A model generated the notes under the pieces. It did no database searches and had not been told where the DNA came from. It saw nothing but the letters and a program-made list of their open reading frames with translations. This document shows, piece by piece, positions 52,767 to 61,023 of a stretch of DNA of 64,000 nucleotides (its first letter is position 1; the number at the start of each line of letters is the position of its first letter). This DNA comes from JAWVFM01 sp963771655 (GTDB lineage Bacteria; Actinomycetota; Thermoleophilia; Solirubrobacterales; 70-9), in NCBI GenBank assembly GCA_963771655.1, contig CAVYUG010000018.1:102604-166603 (forward strand), read 5' to 3'. Both the position numbers and the translations under genes were made by a program.

Positions 52767-54254
52767 TTACGCGGCTTCGGCGCAGGCGGCCTCGGCCCGT
52801 GCGACCTCGCCCTCTTCCTCGCCCGGCTGGTGCGCCGCCATCTCCGACATGTCCGGCGAGCGCAGCACCGTGATCGCAACGGTGAGCGCGACCGCGACGA
52901 GCGCGGCGCCGATCAGGTAGGCGAGGTGGTAGCCGGAGTTGAGCGCCGCGTCTTGCGAGGCACCGGAGGACAGCTGGCTCGAGGTTCGCTCGCTCGCGAG
53001 CGTGGCGAGCACGGCGAGCCCGATTGCCCCGCCCACCTGGAGGCTCGTGTTCACGAGCCCGGAGGCGAGGCCGGAATCGCTCGGCGTCGCGCCCGACATC
53101 GCGAGGGTCATGAGCGACGGGAAGGCTGTGCCAACACCGAAGCCGATGAGGATCATCGCGGGCATCAGGTCGGTGACATAGGTGCCGTGGACCGGCGTGC
53201 GTGCGAAGAGCAGGAGCCCGACACCGATCAGCGCCACGCCCGGTAGCAGCGTCCGGCGCGGACCGAAGCGCATGATGAGGCGCTCGGAGAGGCCGATCGA
53301 CATCGTCCCCATCACGATCGTCGCCGGGAGGAACGCGAGCCCCACCTGGAGAGCGTCGTACCCGAGGATCCTCTGCAGGTACAGGGCGCCGAGGAAGAAC
53401 ATCCCGAACATCCCGGCGACCACGAGGGACTGGACGACGTTGGCGCCGGCGACGTTCCGCGAGCGGAACAGCCGCAGCGGCATCAGGGGGTTCTTGATCT
53501 TCGCCTGGCGGACGAGGAACGCGGCGATGAGCAGGAGCGACGCAGCGCCCAGCACGAGCGTCTGACTCGAGCCCCAGCCCTCCGTGGGGACTTGGAGGAT
53601 GTTGTAGACGCCGAGCATCAGGCCGCCGGTCAAGAGCGCGGCGCCGAAGATGTCGGCACCGGCCCGCAGGCCGAGCCCCTCCCGCGTGGGGACGAGGCGC
53701 GTCGCAAGGAATGCGGTGATGAGCCCGATCGGCAGGTTGATGAAGAAGATCCAGTGCCAGTTGATGGTCTGCGTGATCACGCCGCCGGCGATGAGGCCGA
53801 TCGAGCCGCCCGCCGAGGCGACGAAGCTGAAGACGCCGATCGCCTTTGCCTGCTCCCGGCGCTCCGGGAACATCGTCACGATCATCCCGAGGATCACCGC
53901 GGAGGTCAGTGCGCCGCCGATCCCCTGGATGAAGCGGGCGCCGATCAGGAGCGCCTGGCTCTCGGCCGTCGCGCAGACGAGCGAGGCCGCGGTGAAGATC
54001 GCGAGCCCGATGAGGAAGACGCGGCGCTGGCCGATCAGGTCGCCGAGGCGGCCGGCGAGCAGAAGCAGTCCGCCGAAGGCGATCAGGTAGGCGTTGACCA
54101 CCCAGGCGAGGTTCGACTGGGAGAAGCCGAGATCGCGCTGGATGGTGGGCAGGGCGACATTCACGACCGTCGCGTCGAGGACGATCATGAGCATGCCGGT
54201 GCACAGCACGTAGAGGGCGAGCCAGCGCTTTCTGTCGGTCGTGTCGTTGGTCAC
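52767..54254 (-). CDS. DHA2-type MFS drug exporter
   Basis: 495-residue, 14-helix EmrB/QacA-type proton antiporter. Seen are LYVLCTGMLMIVLDATVVNV (motif D1-like), AGRLGDLIGQRRVFLIGL (motif A), RFIQGIGGALTSAVILGMI and GGSIGLIAGGVITQTINWHW (motif C). The start is GTG 54254. The C-terminal tail is acidic and alanine-rich. Substrate unknown; it stands alone without an adjacent regulator. Confidence 0.95.
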   Translation of the reverse strand: MTNDTTDRKRWLALYVLCTGMLMIVLDATVVNVALPTIQRDLGFSQSNLAWVVNAYLIAFGGLLLLAGRLGDLIGQRRVFLIGLAIFTAASLVCATAESQALLIGARFIQGIGGALTSAVILGMIVTMFPERREQAKAIGVFSFVASAGGSIGLIAGGVITQTINWHWIFFINLPIGLITAFLATRLVPTREGLGLRAGADIFGAALLTGGLMLGVYNILQVPTEGWGSSQTLVLGAASLLLIAAFLVRQAKIKNPLMPLRLFRSRNVAGANVVQSLVVAGMFGMFFLGALYLQRILGYDALQVGLAFLPATIVMGTMSIGLSERLIMRFGPRRTLLPGVALIGVGLLLFARTPVHGTYVTDLMPAMILIGFGVGTAFPSLMTLAMSGATPSDSGLASGLVNTSLQVGGAIGLAVLATLASERTSSQLSSGASQDAALNSGYHLAYLIGAALVAVALTVAITVLRSPDMSEMAAHQPGEEEGEVARAEAACAEAA

Positions 54255-54383
54255 TTGCCTACCTCTCGGGAGCTCGATTCAACTTAGCGGCGTCGGTTGT
54301 TGAGACCGTGAAGGGCCCGAAGACTCATCGCGGACGAGGCCGAATTCAGCCGCCGGCGGTGCCGCGCGGCGGTGGCTTCGACG

Positions 54384-54935
54384 CTAGCCGCGAGCCGTGG
54401 CCCGCGACCACTCGGCCTTGTGGAGGCGCTTCGCCGCCTGGTAGTCCGCGAGAGCCTGGGCCGAGTCGACGTCGCCGAGGGTTGGATGCGGCGGCACCAG
54501 GCCCTCCGCCGCCTCGATGCCGAGGCGCTTCGCGAGCACGGCGCCGAGCGCCTTGACCTTCATATCGCCGAAGCCGGGCAGCGCCCGGATGTTCTCCTCG
54601 AGCTCACCGGCGCTGGAGGTGTCGGTCCAGACCCGCGCGGCGTCGCCGCCGAAGCGGTCGCGGACCACCTCGGCAAGCGCTTGGGTGCGCTCGGCCATCG
54701 CTCCCGGAAAGCGGTGAATCGCGGGCTTCTCGCGGAAGATCGGCTCGAGGTCCGCAGCGGCGAGCGCGCTCGGGTCCAGGGTTCCGAAGCGCTCCTTGAG
54801 CACGAGCGGCCCGGAGAACGCTTTTTGGACCGGGACCTGCTGGTCGAGCGCGAAGCCGATGAGCAACGCCATCGGATCCGACGCGATGAGCGCGTTCGCC
54901 TCGTCGGAATCCGTGTAGTAGAGGCGATCGGGCAT
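54384..54935 (-). CDS. HhH-GPD family DNA-glycosylase-like protein
   Basis: 183-residue protein matching an uncharacterised actinobacterial HhH-GPD family. Pieces include MALLIGFALDQQVPVQKAFS at the N-terminus, the helix-hairpin-helix equivalent IRALPGFGDMKVKALGAVL and the C-terminal LHKAEWSRATARG. The usual catalytic Lys/Asp of base-excision enzymes is not obvious, so activity on DNA is unproven. The VOC protein gene lies 12 nt upstream on the same strand. Confidence 0.86.
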   Translation of the reverse strand: MPDRLYYTDSDEANALIASDPMALLIGFALDQQVPVQKAFSGPLVLKERFGTLDPSALAAADLEPIFREKPAIHRFPGAMAERTQALAEVVRDRFGGDAARVWTDTSSAGELEENIRALPGFGDMKVKALGAVLAKRLGIEAAEGLVPPHPTLGDVDSAQALADYQAAKRLHKAEWSRATARG

Positions 54936-54947
54936 CGGCCGATCGTA

Positions 54948-55316
54948 CTAGCGCTCCTTCGGCTGCCAGAGCGCGATCTCGCCCCCGGCGGCGGACGCGA
55001 CGACGCTCCGCCAGCCCGCCGGGCCCTCGCGCGGCTCCAAGAGCACCTCCGCGCCCAAGAGGCGGGCATGCTCGGTCGCCCGGCTCGCGTCGTCGACCTC
55101 AACGTACGGGAGCCAGAGTGCCTGCTGCGTCGTGCACTCGACGACGCCGCCGTCGACGCGATCGCCGAGTGCGAGTGTCTCGTAGGCGCCGGACTCGAGC
55201 TCCAGCCGCTCGGCCCGCCACCCGAAGAGGCGGGCGTAGAAGCCGCAGGCTCGTGAGAGGTCGCTCGTGTGGAGCTCGAGGTGCACCACCGGGCTCGCGG
55301 GGTGAGGCGTCTGCAT
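54948..55316 (-). CDS. VOC (glyoxalase-like) family protein
   Basis: 122-residue protein with two beta-alpha-beta-beta-beta units of the vicinal oxygen chelate fold: VVHLELHTSDLSRACGFYARLFGW in the first half, and LWLPYVEVDDASRATEHARLLG then GEIALWQP in the second. One histidine and the late glutamate could bind metal. Substrate unknown. It is divergent from the SigG-type sigma factor, 83 bp away. Confidence 0.85.
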   Translation of the reverse strand: MQTPHPASPVVHLELHTSDLSRACGFYARLFGWRAERLELESGAYETLALGDRVDGGVVECTTQQALWLPYVEVDDASRATEHARLLGAEVLLEPREGPAGWRSVVASAAGGEIALWQPKER

Positions 55317-55399
55317 CTATCTCCTTTGACCGCCGCCGTCGCAAGGACTCATCGGGCATCGATGAGTCCGGGGCGGGGCGCAGGTCTAACCTGGTGGAG

Positions 55400-56521
55400 A
55401 TGACGTCTTCGTCCACCGGAACGACCGCGCTGGAGCCCGCGCTCTTCGAGCGCGCCCGTGAGGGCGATGAGACTGCGTTCGCGCAGCTCGTCGAGCCTCG
55501 CCGCGGCGAGCTCCATGCCCACTGCTACCGCATGCTCGGCTCCCTCCACGACGCCGAGGACGCGCTGCAGGAAGCGCTCCTTCGTGCCTGGAAGAGCCTC
55601 GCACGGGTCGAGGACCGCACGGCCCTTCGCGCCTGGCTCTACCGGATCGCGACCAACACCTGCCTCGATGCGATCGGCAAGCGGCCCAAGCGCGTGCTGC
55701 CGATCGACTACGGGCCGGCGACCGATCCTCACGACGGGCCCGGGGAGCCGATCGTGGAGTCGGTGTGGGTGGAGCCGTATCCCGACGAGATCCTCGGCGT
55801 CGAGGACGGCTATGCGGCGCCCGAAGCGACCTACGAGCAGCGCGAGGCGGTGGAGCTGGCGTTCATCGCGGCGCTTCAGTTCCTGCCGGCGCAGCAGCGT
55901 GCGGCGCTCATCCTTCGCGAGGTGCTCGGCTTCTCGGCGAAGGAGGTCGCGGAGACGCTGGACACGACGGTTCCGGCCGTCAACAGCGCGCTTCAGCGCG
56001 CGCGCAAGGCCGTCGACGAGAAGCTGCCCGACCAGAGCCAGCAGGAGACGGCGCGGTCGCTCGGCGACGACGGGCTCCGCGAGGTCGTCGATGGCTACGT
56101 GGACGCCTGGCAGCGCGGCGACGTCGACGCGGTCGTCGCGCGGCTCACCGAGGACGTCGCGTTCGCGATGCCGCCGCTGGCGAGCTGGTTCTCGGGGCAC
56201 CAGGGATTGCGGATCTTCCTCGCGGGCTGGCCGCTGTCAGGCAGCTGGCGCTGGAAGTACATCCGGACGCACGCCAATGGCCAGCCCGCCCTTGGCTTCT
56301 ACAGCTGGGACGAGGGCGCCGGCAGGTACCTGCCGTTCGCGCTCAACGTCCTGACGCTCCGCGGCGATCGGATCAGCGACGTGACGTGCTTCGTCACGCG
56401 CTCGATCGCGCCCACCGATCGTGAGGCCTACGAGCGCTGGCCGGACCAGCCCGAGGACGAGCGCCGCCACGCATCGTTCTTCGAGAGCTTCAACCTGCCG
56501 CCGAGTCTGGAGGAGGCATGA
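55400..56521 (+). CDS. SigG-type ECF sigma factor with C-terminal SnoaL-like domain
   Basis: 373-residue sigma-70 family protein of the SigG (TIGR02960-like) group. Region 2 contains LHAHCYRMLGSLHDAEDALQ and ALRAWLYRIATNTCLDAIG; region 4 contains LPAQQRAALILREVLGFSAK then EVAETLDTTVPAVNSALQR. From about residue 230 a SnoaL/NTF2-like domain follows (VVDGYVDAWQRGDVDAVVAR), which may sense a ligand in place of an anti-sigma factor. ATG 55400 is preferred because GGTGGAG lies 5 nt upstream. The DUF5519 gene follows 16 nt later. Confidence 0.93.
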   Translation: MTSSSTGTTALEPALFERAREGDETAFAQLVEPRRGELHAHCYRMLGSLHDAEDALQEALLRAWKSLARVEDRTALRAWLYRIATNTCLDAIGKRPKRVLPIDYGPATDPHDGPGEPIVESVWVEPYPDEILGVEDGYAAPEATYEQREAVELAFIAALQFLPAQQRAALILREVLGFSAKEVAETLDTTVPAVNSALQRARKAVDEKLPDQSQQETARSLGDDGLREVVDGYVDAWQRGDVDAVVARLTEDVAFAMPPLASWFSGHQGLRIFLAGWPLSGSWRWKYIRTHANGQPALGFYSWDEGAGRYLPFALNVLTLRGDRISDVTCFVTRSIAPTDREAYERWPDQPEDERRHASFFESFNLPPSLEEA

Positions 56522-56537
56522 CAATGAGAGGATCCCG

Positions 56538-56897
56538 ATGACCGAGGATCAGCCAGCCAGCAGCCGGATAACCGATGAGGTCACCTCCTGGCCGGGGGTG
56601 ACGGCAGGCCCCGGCCGGCGAGGCGAGTTCGCCTTCAAGGTCGGCCACCGCGAGATCGGTCACTTGCACGGCGACCACGCCGCGCATTTCTTCTTCCCGA
56701 AGGACGTCTGGGAAGAGCTCACCGGCGAGGGCCGGATCGTGCCCCACCCGGTATTCCCAGACAAGCGCGGTCCGGCGGCGCGGAGGATCGAGACCGATGC
56801 TGACGTCGAGGACGTGATCGTGATGATGAGGCTCAACTACGACCGCGTGATTGCGAAGCCGGGCGTCGCGCTTACTTCGGCGAGATCTCCAAGCTGA
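56538..56897 (+). CDS. DUF5519 (luciferase-like) family protein
   Basis: 119-residue protein of the DUF5519 group. Typical features are GEFAFKVGHREIGHLHGDHA, AHFFFPKDVWEELTGEGR, VPHPVFPDKRGPAARRIET and DVEDVIVMMRLNYDRV. Despite the family nickname there is no evidence of light production. It is probably co-transcribed with the SigG-type gene. Its last 26 bp overlap the convergent GH5 gene. Confidence 0.8.
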   Translation: MTEDQPASSRITDEVTSWPGVTAGPGRRGEFAFKVGHREIGHLHGDHAAHFFFPKDVWEELTGEGRIVPHPVFPDKRGPAARRIETDADVEDVIVMMRLNYDRVIAKPGVALTSARSPS

Positions 56898-58347
56898 CCG
56901 CGGAGGCCCGGGCGTCCCGCTTGAGCTTCAGCCGCTGGGAGCCCGGTCGCGACAGAACCGTCGCGCCCTTCAGCGTCGGCTTGTAGCCGTCCGGGTAGTG
57001 GATTCGCGGCACGAAGACGACCGTGGGCAGTGAGCGCGGCAGGCGCTTGCCCGCCGGGTCCTTGGTCGAGTAGCTGAGCTGGAAGCTGCCGGTGCTGGGG
57101 TCGAACGAGTAGCTCGTCGGCGTTCCGGCGACGGCCTGCGGATATGGCCGCTCGAGCGCCGCGAGCTTGTCGCGGAAGACGTTCGACCCCTTGGGCGGCT
57201 TCTTCGGGTCGTGCACGATCGCCTGAAGGTCGCCTGGACCGCTCGTCGTCGGGTCTCCGCAGCCGCAGTAGGCCCACTCGGTCCAGGAGACCATGTGCTC
57301 GTCCGCGAGGCCCGTGATCCGATTCAGGGTCGCGAGGTCGTCGGTGGCGCCGAACTCGCTCAGCAGGAGCGCGCGGCCGGTCGTTTTGGCGACGTGATCG
57401 GCGTTCTCGAACGGCAGGGCCTCCATGGTCGGGCAGTCGGGCGCGCCCGCGGTGAGGCAGTAGTCGTGGAAGCTGAAGCCCGTGTTCGACCCGATCGAGG
57501 GGAGGTGGCTGGGAGAGCCGAAGTTGAAGATGACGTGCGGCTCCTGCCAGACCATGTGGCGACCGTCCACAGCTCGGATCGCGCTCGTGCTCTTGCGAGT
57601 CATCGTCGCAAGCGCCCCTGTGTCGAACGCTGGACACCCTGCCGTGGTCGCGCACGTCGGCCACACGCTCCCGGGCCACGGCTCATTGAGGATGTCGTAG
57701 CCGAGAACCGAGGGCCGGGGCTTGAAGACGCGGGCAACGTGCTTCCATGCCGCCGCGTACTCGTCGAGCAGCTTCACGCCGCCGACCGTGTCGTTGGCCC
57801 AGAAGTGGTCGAACGCCGCGTTGAGCGCCGGGTTCGTCAGGTAGTTGTTGGGGAAGCCGTTCCGGGGGTTGGCGAGCCCGTCGTCCTGCACCTGCCAGTC
57901 CGGCCAGCCCTCGCCCTGGAACCTCTCGTTGAACAGGTCCTGGTGGAAGTCGATCAGGCTGTAGATGCCGCGGCGGGCGAGAATCCCCTGGGTCCGCGCG
58001 ATCTTGGCGAGGTAGCCGTCGTCGTATGACGGCTTGCCTCTCGACCGCGGCTTCGGCTCGACGGCCTTGTAGATGACGCCGAGCCGGATCGCGTTGAACC
58101 CGTTGCGAGCGAGGAACTTCGCGTCGTCGGCACCGAACCCGGCCTTCGAGGGGTAGTACGGCGGGAGCTTGTAGACCATGTTGAGGCCGTGCACGATCAC
58201 GACGCGGCCGTCCGCATCGGTGATCCACCGCCCGACTCCAGACACCGGCAGCGGGTTCGCTGCGCCCGCGGATGCCGGGACGGCCGAGCATGCGAGCGCT
58301 GCGCCAAGCGCGACCGTCAGCGTTGCCCGCCGTACCACCGAGGGCAC
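56872..58347 (-). CDS. Secreted GH5 endoglycoceramidase-like glycosidase
   Basis: 491-residue exported GH5-fold enzyme. A signal peptide covers about residues 1-29. The N-terminal GRVVIVHGLNMVYKLPPYYP and NGFNAIRLGVIYKAVEP, the acid/base glutamate in LGYDILNEPWPGS and the nucleophile in LLLSEFGATDDL are those of the endoglycoceramidase/GH5 group. A beta-sandwich domain of about 100 residues ends the protein. Likely substrate is a glycolipid or beta-glucoside; the specific one is not evident. Confidence 0.9.
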   Translation of the reverse strand: MPSVVRRATLTVALGAALACSAVPASAGAANPLPVSGVGRWITDADGRVVIVHGLNMVYKLPPYYPSKAGFGADDAKFLARNGFNAIRLGVIYKAVEPKPRSRGKPSYDDGYLAKIARTQGILARRGIYSLIDFHQDLFNERFQGEGWPDWQVQDDGLANPRNGFPNNYLTNPALNAAFDHFWANDTVGGVKLLDEYAAAWKHVARVFKPRPSVLGYDILNEPWPGSVWPTCATTAGCPAFDTGALATMTRKSTSAIRAVDGRHMVWQEPHVIFNFGSPSHLPSIGSNTGFSFHDYCLTAGAPDCPTMEALPFENADHVAKTTGRALLLSEFGATDDLATLNRITGLADEHMVSWTEWAYCGCGDPTTSGPGDLQAIVHDPKKPPKGSNVFRDKLAALERPYPQAVAGTPTSYSFDPSTGSFQLSYSTKDPAGKRLPRSLPTVVFVPRIHYPDGYKPTLKGATVLSRPGSQRLKLKRDARASAVSLEISPK

Positions 58348-58367
58348 CCTACGTCACGCGGGAAGCT

Positions 58368-59423
58368 CTAGGCGCCGATGCGGTTGAGGATCCCTTCGAC
58401 GGCGGCCGAGAACACGCCCGCGCCGACCGGCCTGTGCGCGCTCTGGAACATGACGACGCCGCTCTTGCGTCCATTGTCCGCGGTGACCACCTCGTAGTAG
58501 GCGGCCTTCCGATGCTCGCCGTGGATCCGCCGATGGATCACGAGCGCCTTGCCGCGGGCGCCGCCGCCGAGGCCACCCGTCGCGAGCGGCTGGACCTGCA
58601 CCTTCGTGTGGAGCTTCGACGAGGTGAGAAGCCGCGAGAGGCAGTGGATGCTGTGCTTGGAGAGCACCGATGCGGTCACTTGGTGGGCGCGCTTCGCGGT
58701 GTCGTAGGTCGTGGCCACCGCGCCGACCCCGCGCTCGCCGCGACGATGCAGGAGCTGCGTCGAGCGTTCGACGTTCGGGGCGTGATGGCCGCCGCGCTGG
58801 CAGGAGCTCGGGAGCGAGCCCGTGTTCATGAGCCGGCTGATGAGCCCCAGGTGAGCGAACCTGTGGCTTGAGCGCCATCCCTTGCCCGGGAGCGCTCCCG
58901 GCCTGAGCGCCGGGCCTCCGTTTCGCGGTCGCTTCGCGGTCAGCGGCGGCGAGCTCGGGCCGGATCCGCGCGGGATGAAGACGTTTGCGGCGATGTCGTC
59001 GTCGTCCTTGATGATCCTGAAGCTCACGTTGTCGCTGCAGTCGAAGTGGTTTGCGCCCGTCGTCGGAGCCGAGTACGCGCAGGAGGTGGCGCCGCTCGGG
59101 GAAGTTGTCGCGACGATCGCGTGGCAGCCGTAGGCCGGCGCCGGATAGCCGGTGTTGACGAGCGGCAACGCCTGGTTGACGGGGATCCCGACGATCGCGT
59201 AGGCCGCGAAGGCCGCGATGCTTCCGGGGTTGGGGAGGACGGGGATGTAGCTGACGGGATGGACCGAGCTCTGGGCCCCGGTGCGGTTGTAGATGATCGC
59301 CGTGCAGTCGTCGCGCCACGCCCACGCGTCGGCCTTCGCCGGCTTCATCGCGGCGAGCGCGGCGAACAGCATCAGCGTCGCGAGCGCGGCGAGCCCGAGG
59401 GCCGTCACGTTCCGCGCGTTCAT
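58368..59423 (-). CDS. Secreted hypothetical protein
   Basis: 351-residue protein with a signal-like N-terminus (NVTALGLAALATLMLFAALAAM then KPAKADA). The first third has four cysteines (DDCTAII, YGCHAIV, TSCAYS, FDCSDNV), the middle is Pro/Arg-rich and the end has VVTADNGRKSGVVMFQSAHRP. No family recognised. It follows nothing on its strand but precedes the GH5 gene by 20 nt, so the two may form one exported-protein operon. ATG 59423 is chosen because the hydrophobic core follows directly. Confidence 0.62.
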   Translation of the reverse strand: MNARNVTALGLAALATLMLFAALAAMKPAKADAWAWRDDCTAIIYNRTGAQSSVHPVSYIPVLPNPGSIAAFAAYAIVGIPVNQALPLVNTGYPAPAYGCHAIVATTSPSGATSCAYSAPTTGANHFDCSDNVSFRIIKDDDDIAANVFIPRGSGPSSPPLTAKRPRNGGPALRPGALPGKGWRSSHRFAHLGLISRLMNTGSLPSSCQRGGHHAPNVERSTQLLHRRGERGVGAVATTYDTAKRAHQVTASVLSKHSIHCLSRLLTSSKLHTKVQVQPLATGGLGGGARGKALVIHRRIHGEHRKAAYYEVVTADNGRKSGVVMFQSAHRPVGAGVFSAAVEGILNRIGA

Positions 59424-59554
59424 CCGTGGCAGAACGCCACCCCTACCTAGTCCCTGCACTCGCCTACCTCCAGTGTGGTCGCGCTAAGGCGACGTTGACC
59501 AGTCCGGGTTCCTTTCGACCGGCCGGCCGAAGTCCTTTAACGAGACGTGAAGAG

Positions 59555-59628
59555 TCGGGGCGCCCGGATTTGAACCGAGGACCTCGGCCACCCAAAGGCC
59601 GCGCGCTACCAGGCTGCGCTACGCCCCG
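59555..59628 (-). tRNA. tRNA-Pro(TGG)
   Basis: 74 nt fold into a full cloverleaf on the minus strand: acceptor CGGGGCG/CGCCCCG with discriminator A, D-arm GCGCAGCCTGGTAGCGC, anticodon loop TTTGGGT with TGG, and T-loop GGTTCGAATCC. CCA is not encoded. It is isolated between protein genes. Confidence 0.95.
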
Positions 59629-59692
59629 AACAAAGCCGAGTCTAGCCCGCCGTCCACCCGGCTTTCCGCGCCTCATTTCTTGGCGCCATTGT

Positions 59693-59724
59693 GGATTGAA
59701 GCCGCCCATGGCCGGCTTCAATCC
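59693..59724. other. 12-bp perfect hairpin
   Basis: GGATTGAAGCCG and CGGCTTCAATCC flank an 8-nt loop (CCCATGGC), 51 nt before the start at 59776. It might end transcripts of, or regulate, the nearby genes; no T-run adjoins it. Confidence 0.45.
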
Positions 59725-59775
59725 CCAAACGCTCAAGGCGTAGAGTCCCGATCGAAGGCGACAGGAGAGTTTGCG

Positions 59776-60060
59776 ATGGACTTCAAGAAGCTGAGCGACC
59801 AGGCGAAGAAGGTGGTCGACAAGCGCGGCGGCACCGAGAGCGTCAAGGAGGATGCCCAGGAGCTGAAGGGCATCTTCAGCGGCAAGGGCAGCCTCTCGGA
59901 CAAGGCGAAGGCCGCTGCCGAGGCGATCAAGGACCCGGGGGCCAAGGGGCCGGACGAGCCCGCGGCCGCGGAGGCGGGCAAGCCCGAGGGCGCCGGCCAA
60001 GCGAAGCACCGCCACGAGCACGACCGCGAGGGGCAGGGCGGGCAGCGCGAGCGGCCATGA
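59776..60060 (+). CDS. Small charged helical protein (MT0933-like antitoxin type)
   Basis: 94-residue hydrophilic protein starting MDFKKLSDQAKKVVDKRGG and containing LKGIFSGKGSLSDKAKAAAEAIKD; the end is Lys/Glu/His/Arg-rich and probably disordered. Such short amphipathic proteins are often annotated as MT0933-like antitoxins, but no toxin is present and the call is weak. ACAGGAGAG lies 5-13 nt upstream. The stop overlaps the next ATG (ATGA). Confidence 0.65.
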   Translation: MDFKKLSDQAKKVVDKRGGTESVKEDAQELKGIFSGKGSLSDKAKAAAEAIKDPGAKGPDEPAAAEAGKPEGAGQAKHRHEHDREGQGGQRERP

Positions 60061-60644
60061 CCTTCATCGAGACCGTCCCCCCCGAGGACGCCGAGGGTGC
60101 CGTCGCCGAGCTCTACGCGACCGACCGGGAGACGTTCGGCCACTTGCCCAACTTCACGCGCGCCTTCTCGCCCCGTCCCGAGGTCTACGCGGCCTGGCGG
60201 CAGCTCAACGGCTCGATCAAGGGAAGCATGGATCCGCGCCGCTACGAGCTGGCGACCGTCGCGGCGGCTCGCCGCCTGCGCTCGAGCTACTGCAGCCTCG
60301 CGCACGGAACCAAGCTCGCCGAGCTGATGGACCCGGACTCGGTCAAGGCGCTCGCTGCGGGAGACGTGACCGCGGGCCTCGACCCCGCTGACGCCGCGAT
60401 CGTGGATCTCGCCGACAAGGTGGCCGCCGACGCGACCTCCATCACCGAGGCGGACATCGACCGGGGGCGTTCGGCGGGTCTCTCCGACCGGGACATCCTT
60501 GACGTGGTTCTCGCCGCCGCAGCCCGCTGCTTCTTCAGCAAGACGCTCGACGCCCTCGGCGTCCAGCCGGACGCGAGCTATGCCGACGTGGAGCCGACCC
60601 TCAAGGACGCGCTGGTCGTCGGCCGTCCGATTGCCGACGACTGA
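60057..60644 (+). CDS. AhpD/carboxymuconolactone-decarboxylase-like protein
   Basis: 195-residue helical protein of the AhpD-like group. The active-site helix is SSYCSLAHGTKLAELMD, with a single cysteine and the conserved histidine instead of the CxxC of true AhpD, as in many peroxidase-related YciW-type members. Other features are LPNFTRAFSPRPEVYAAW at the N-terminus and GLSDRDILDVVLAAAARCFF. A role in peroxide defence or thiol chemistry is likely. It overlaps the small helical protein by 4 nt. Confidence 0.87.
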   Translation: MTFIETVPPEDAEGAVAELYATDRETFGHLPNFTRAFSPRPEVYAAWRQLNGSIKGSMDPRRYELATVAAARRLRSSYCSLAHGTKLAELMDPDSVKALAAGDVTAGLDPADAAIVDLADKVAADATSITEADIDRGRSAGLSDRDILDVVLAAAARCFFSKTLDALGVQPDASYADVEPTLKDALVVGRPIADD

Positions 60645-60690
60645 CCCACGCAGGCGGAACCGCTTGCCGCGAGGCCATAATCAGAGGCGA

Positions 60691-60734
60691 GCCCCGGTAG
60701 CTCAGCTGGATAGAGCAGCTGCCTTCTAAGCGCC
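60691..60734 (+). pseudogene. Truncated tRNA-Arg(TCT): 5' half only
   Basis: The acceptor 5' strand GCCCCGG, the D-arm GCTCAGCTGGATAGAGC and an anticodon arm with TCT at 60725-60727 are good, with one C-C mismatch in the anticodon stem. After 60734 there is no variable loop, no T-arm and no CCGGGGC acceptor 3' strand in the following kilobases. Instead GCGCC joins a CGCCGC...GCGGCG hairpin. It is a broken gene, an integration scar or a misassembly. Confidence 0.6.
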
Positions 60735-60836
60735 GCATCCAACGCGGCGTTTATGGCTTGCCCGAGCCCTTTCTGCCGTCGTCGCGCGCGAGGAACGCTG
60801 CCCGGAATGGCCGCTATTTGCGGTGGACTTCCGCAC

Positions 60837-60871
60837 GTTTGGGCAGCGGGGACCGGTCGCTGCCCAAACGA
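60837..60871. other. 13-bp perfect hairpin in a gene-poor stretch
   Basis: CGTTTGGGCAGCG pairs perfectly with CGCTGCCCAAACG around a 9-nt loop (GGGACCGGT). It is the strongest element of the 289-bp stretch 60735-61023, which otherwise holds no gene that I can support. It could be a terminator for the broken glycine-rich gene read from the right, or part of a structured RNA. Confidence 0.4.
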
Positions 60872-61023
60872 GGGGCGAGGTCGCCCGTTGAGGGGAGAGG
60901 ACAGAAGGCGCGAATCAGGGCAGATGCTCGCTCCTCCCCTTCGTCCAGAGCGAGCGTCTGCTGACCGCTGATCGCGCTCCTGCTTCTCGCGCGAAGGAGG
61001 CGTCGCTCGGGAGCGCGGGCCGC

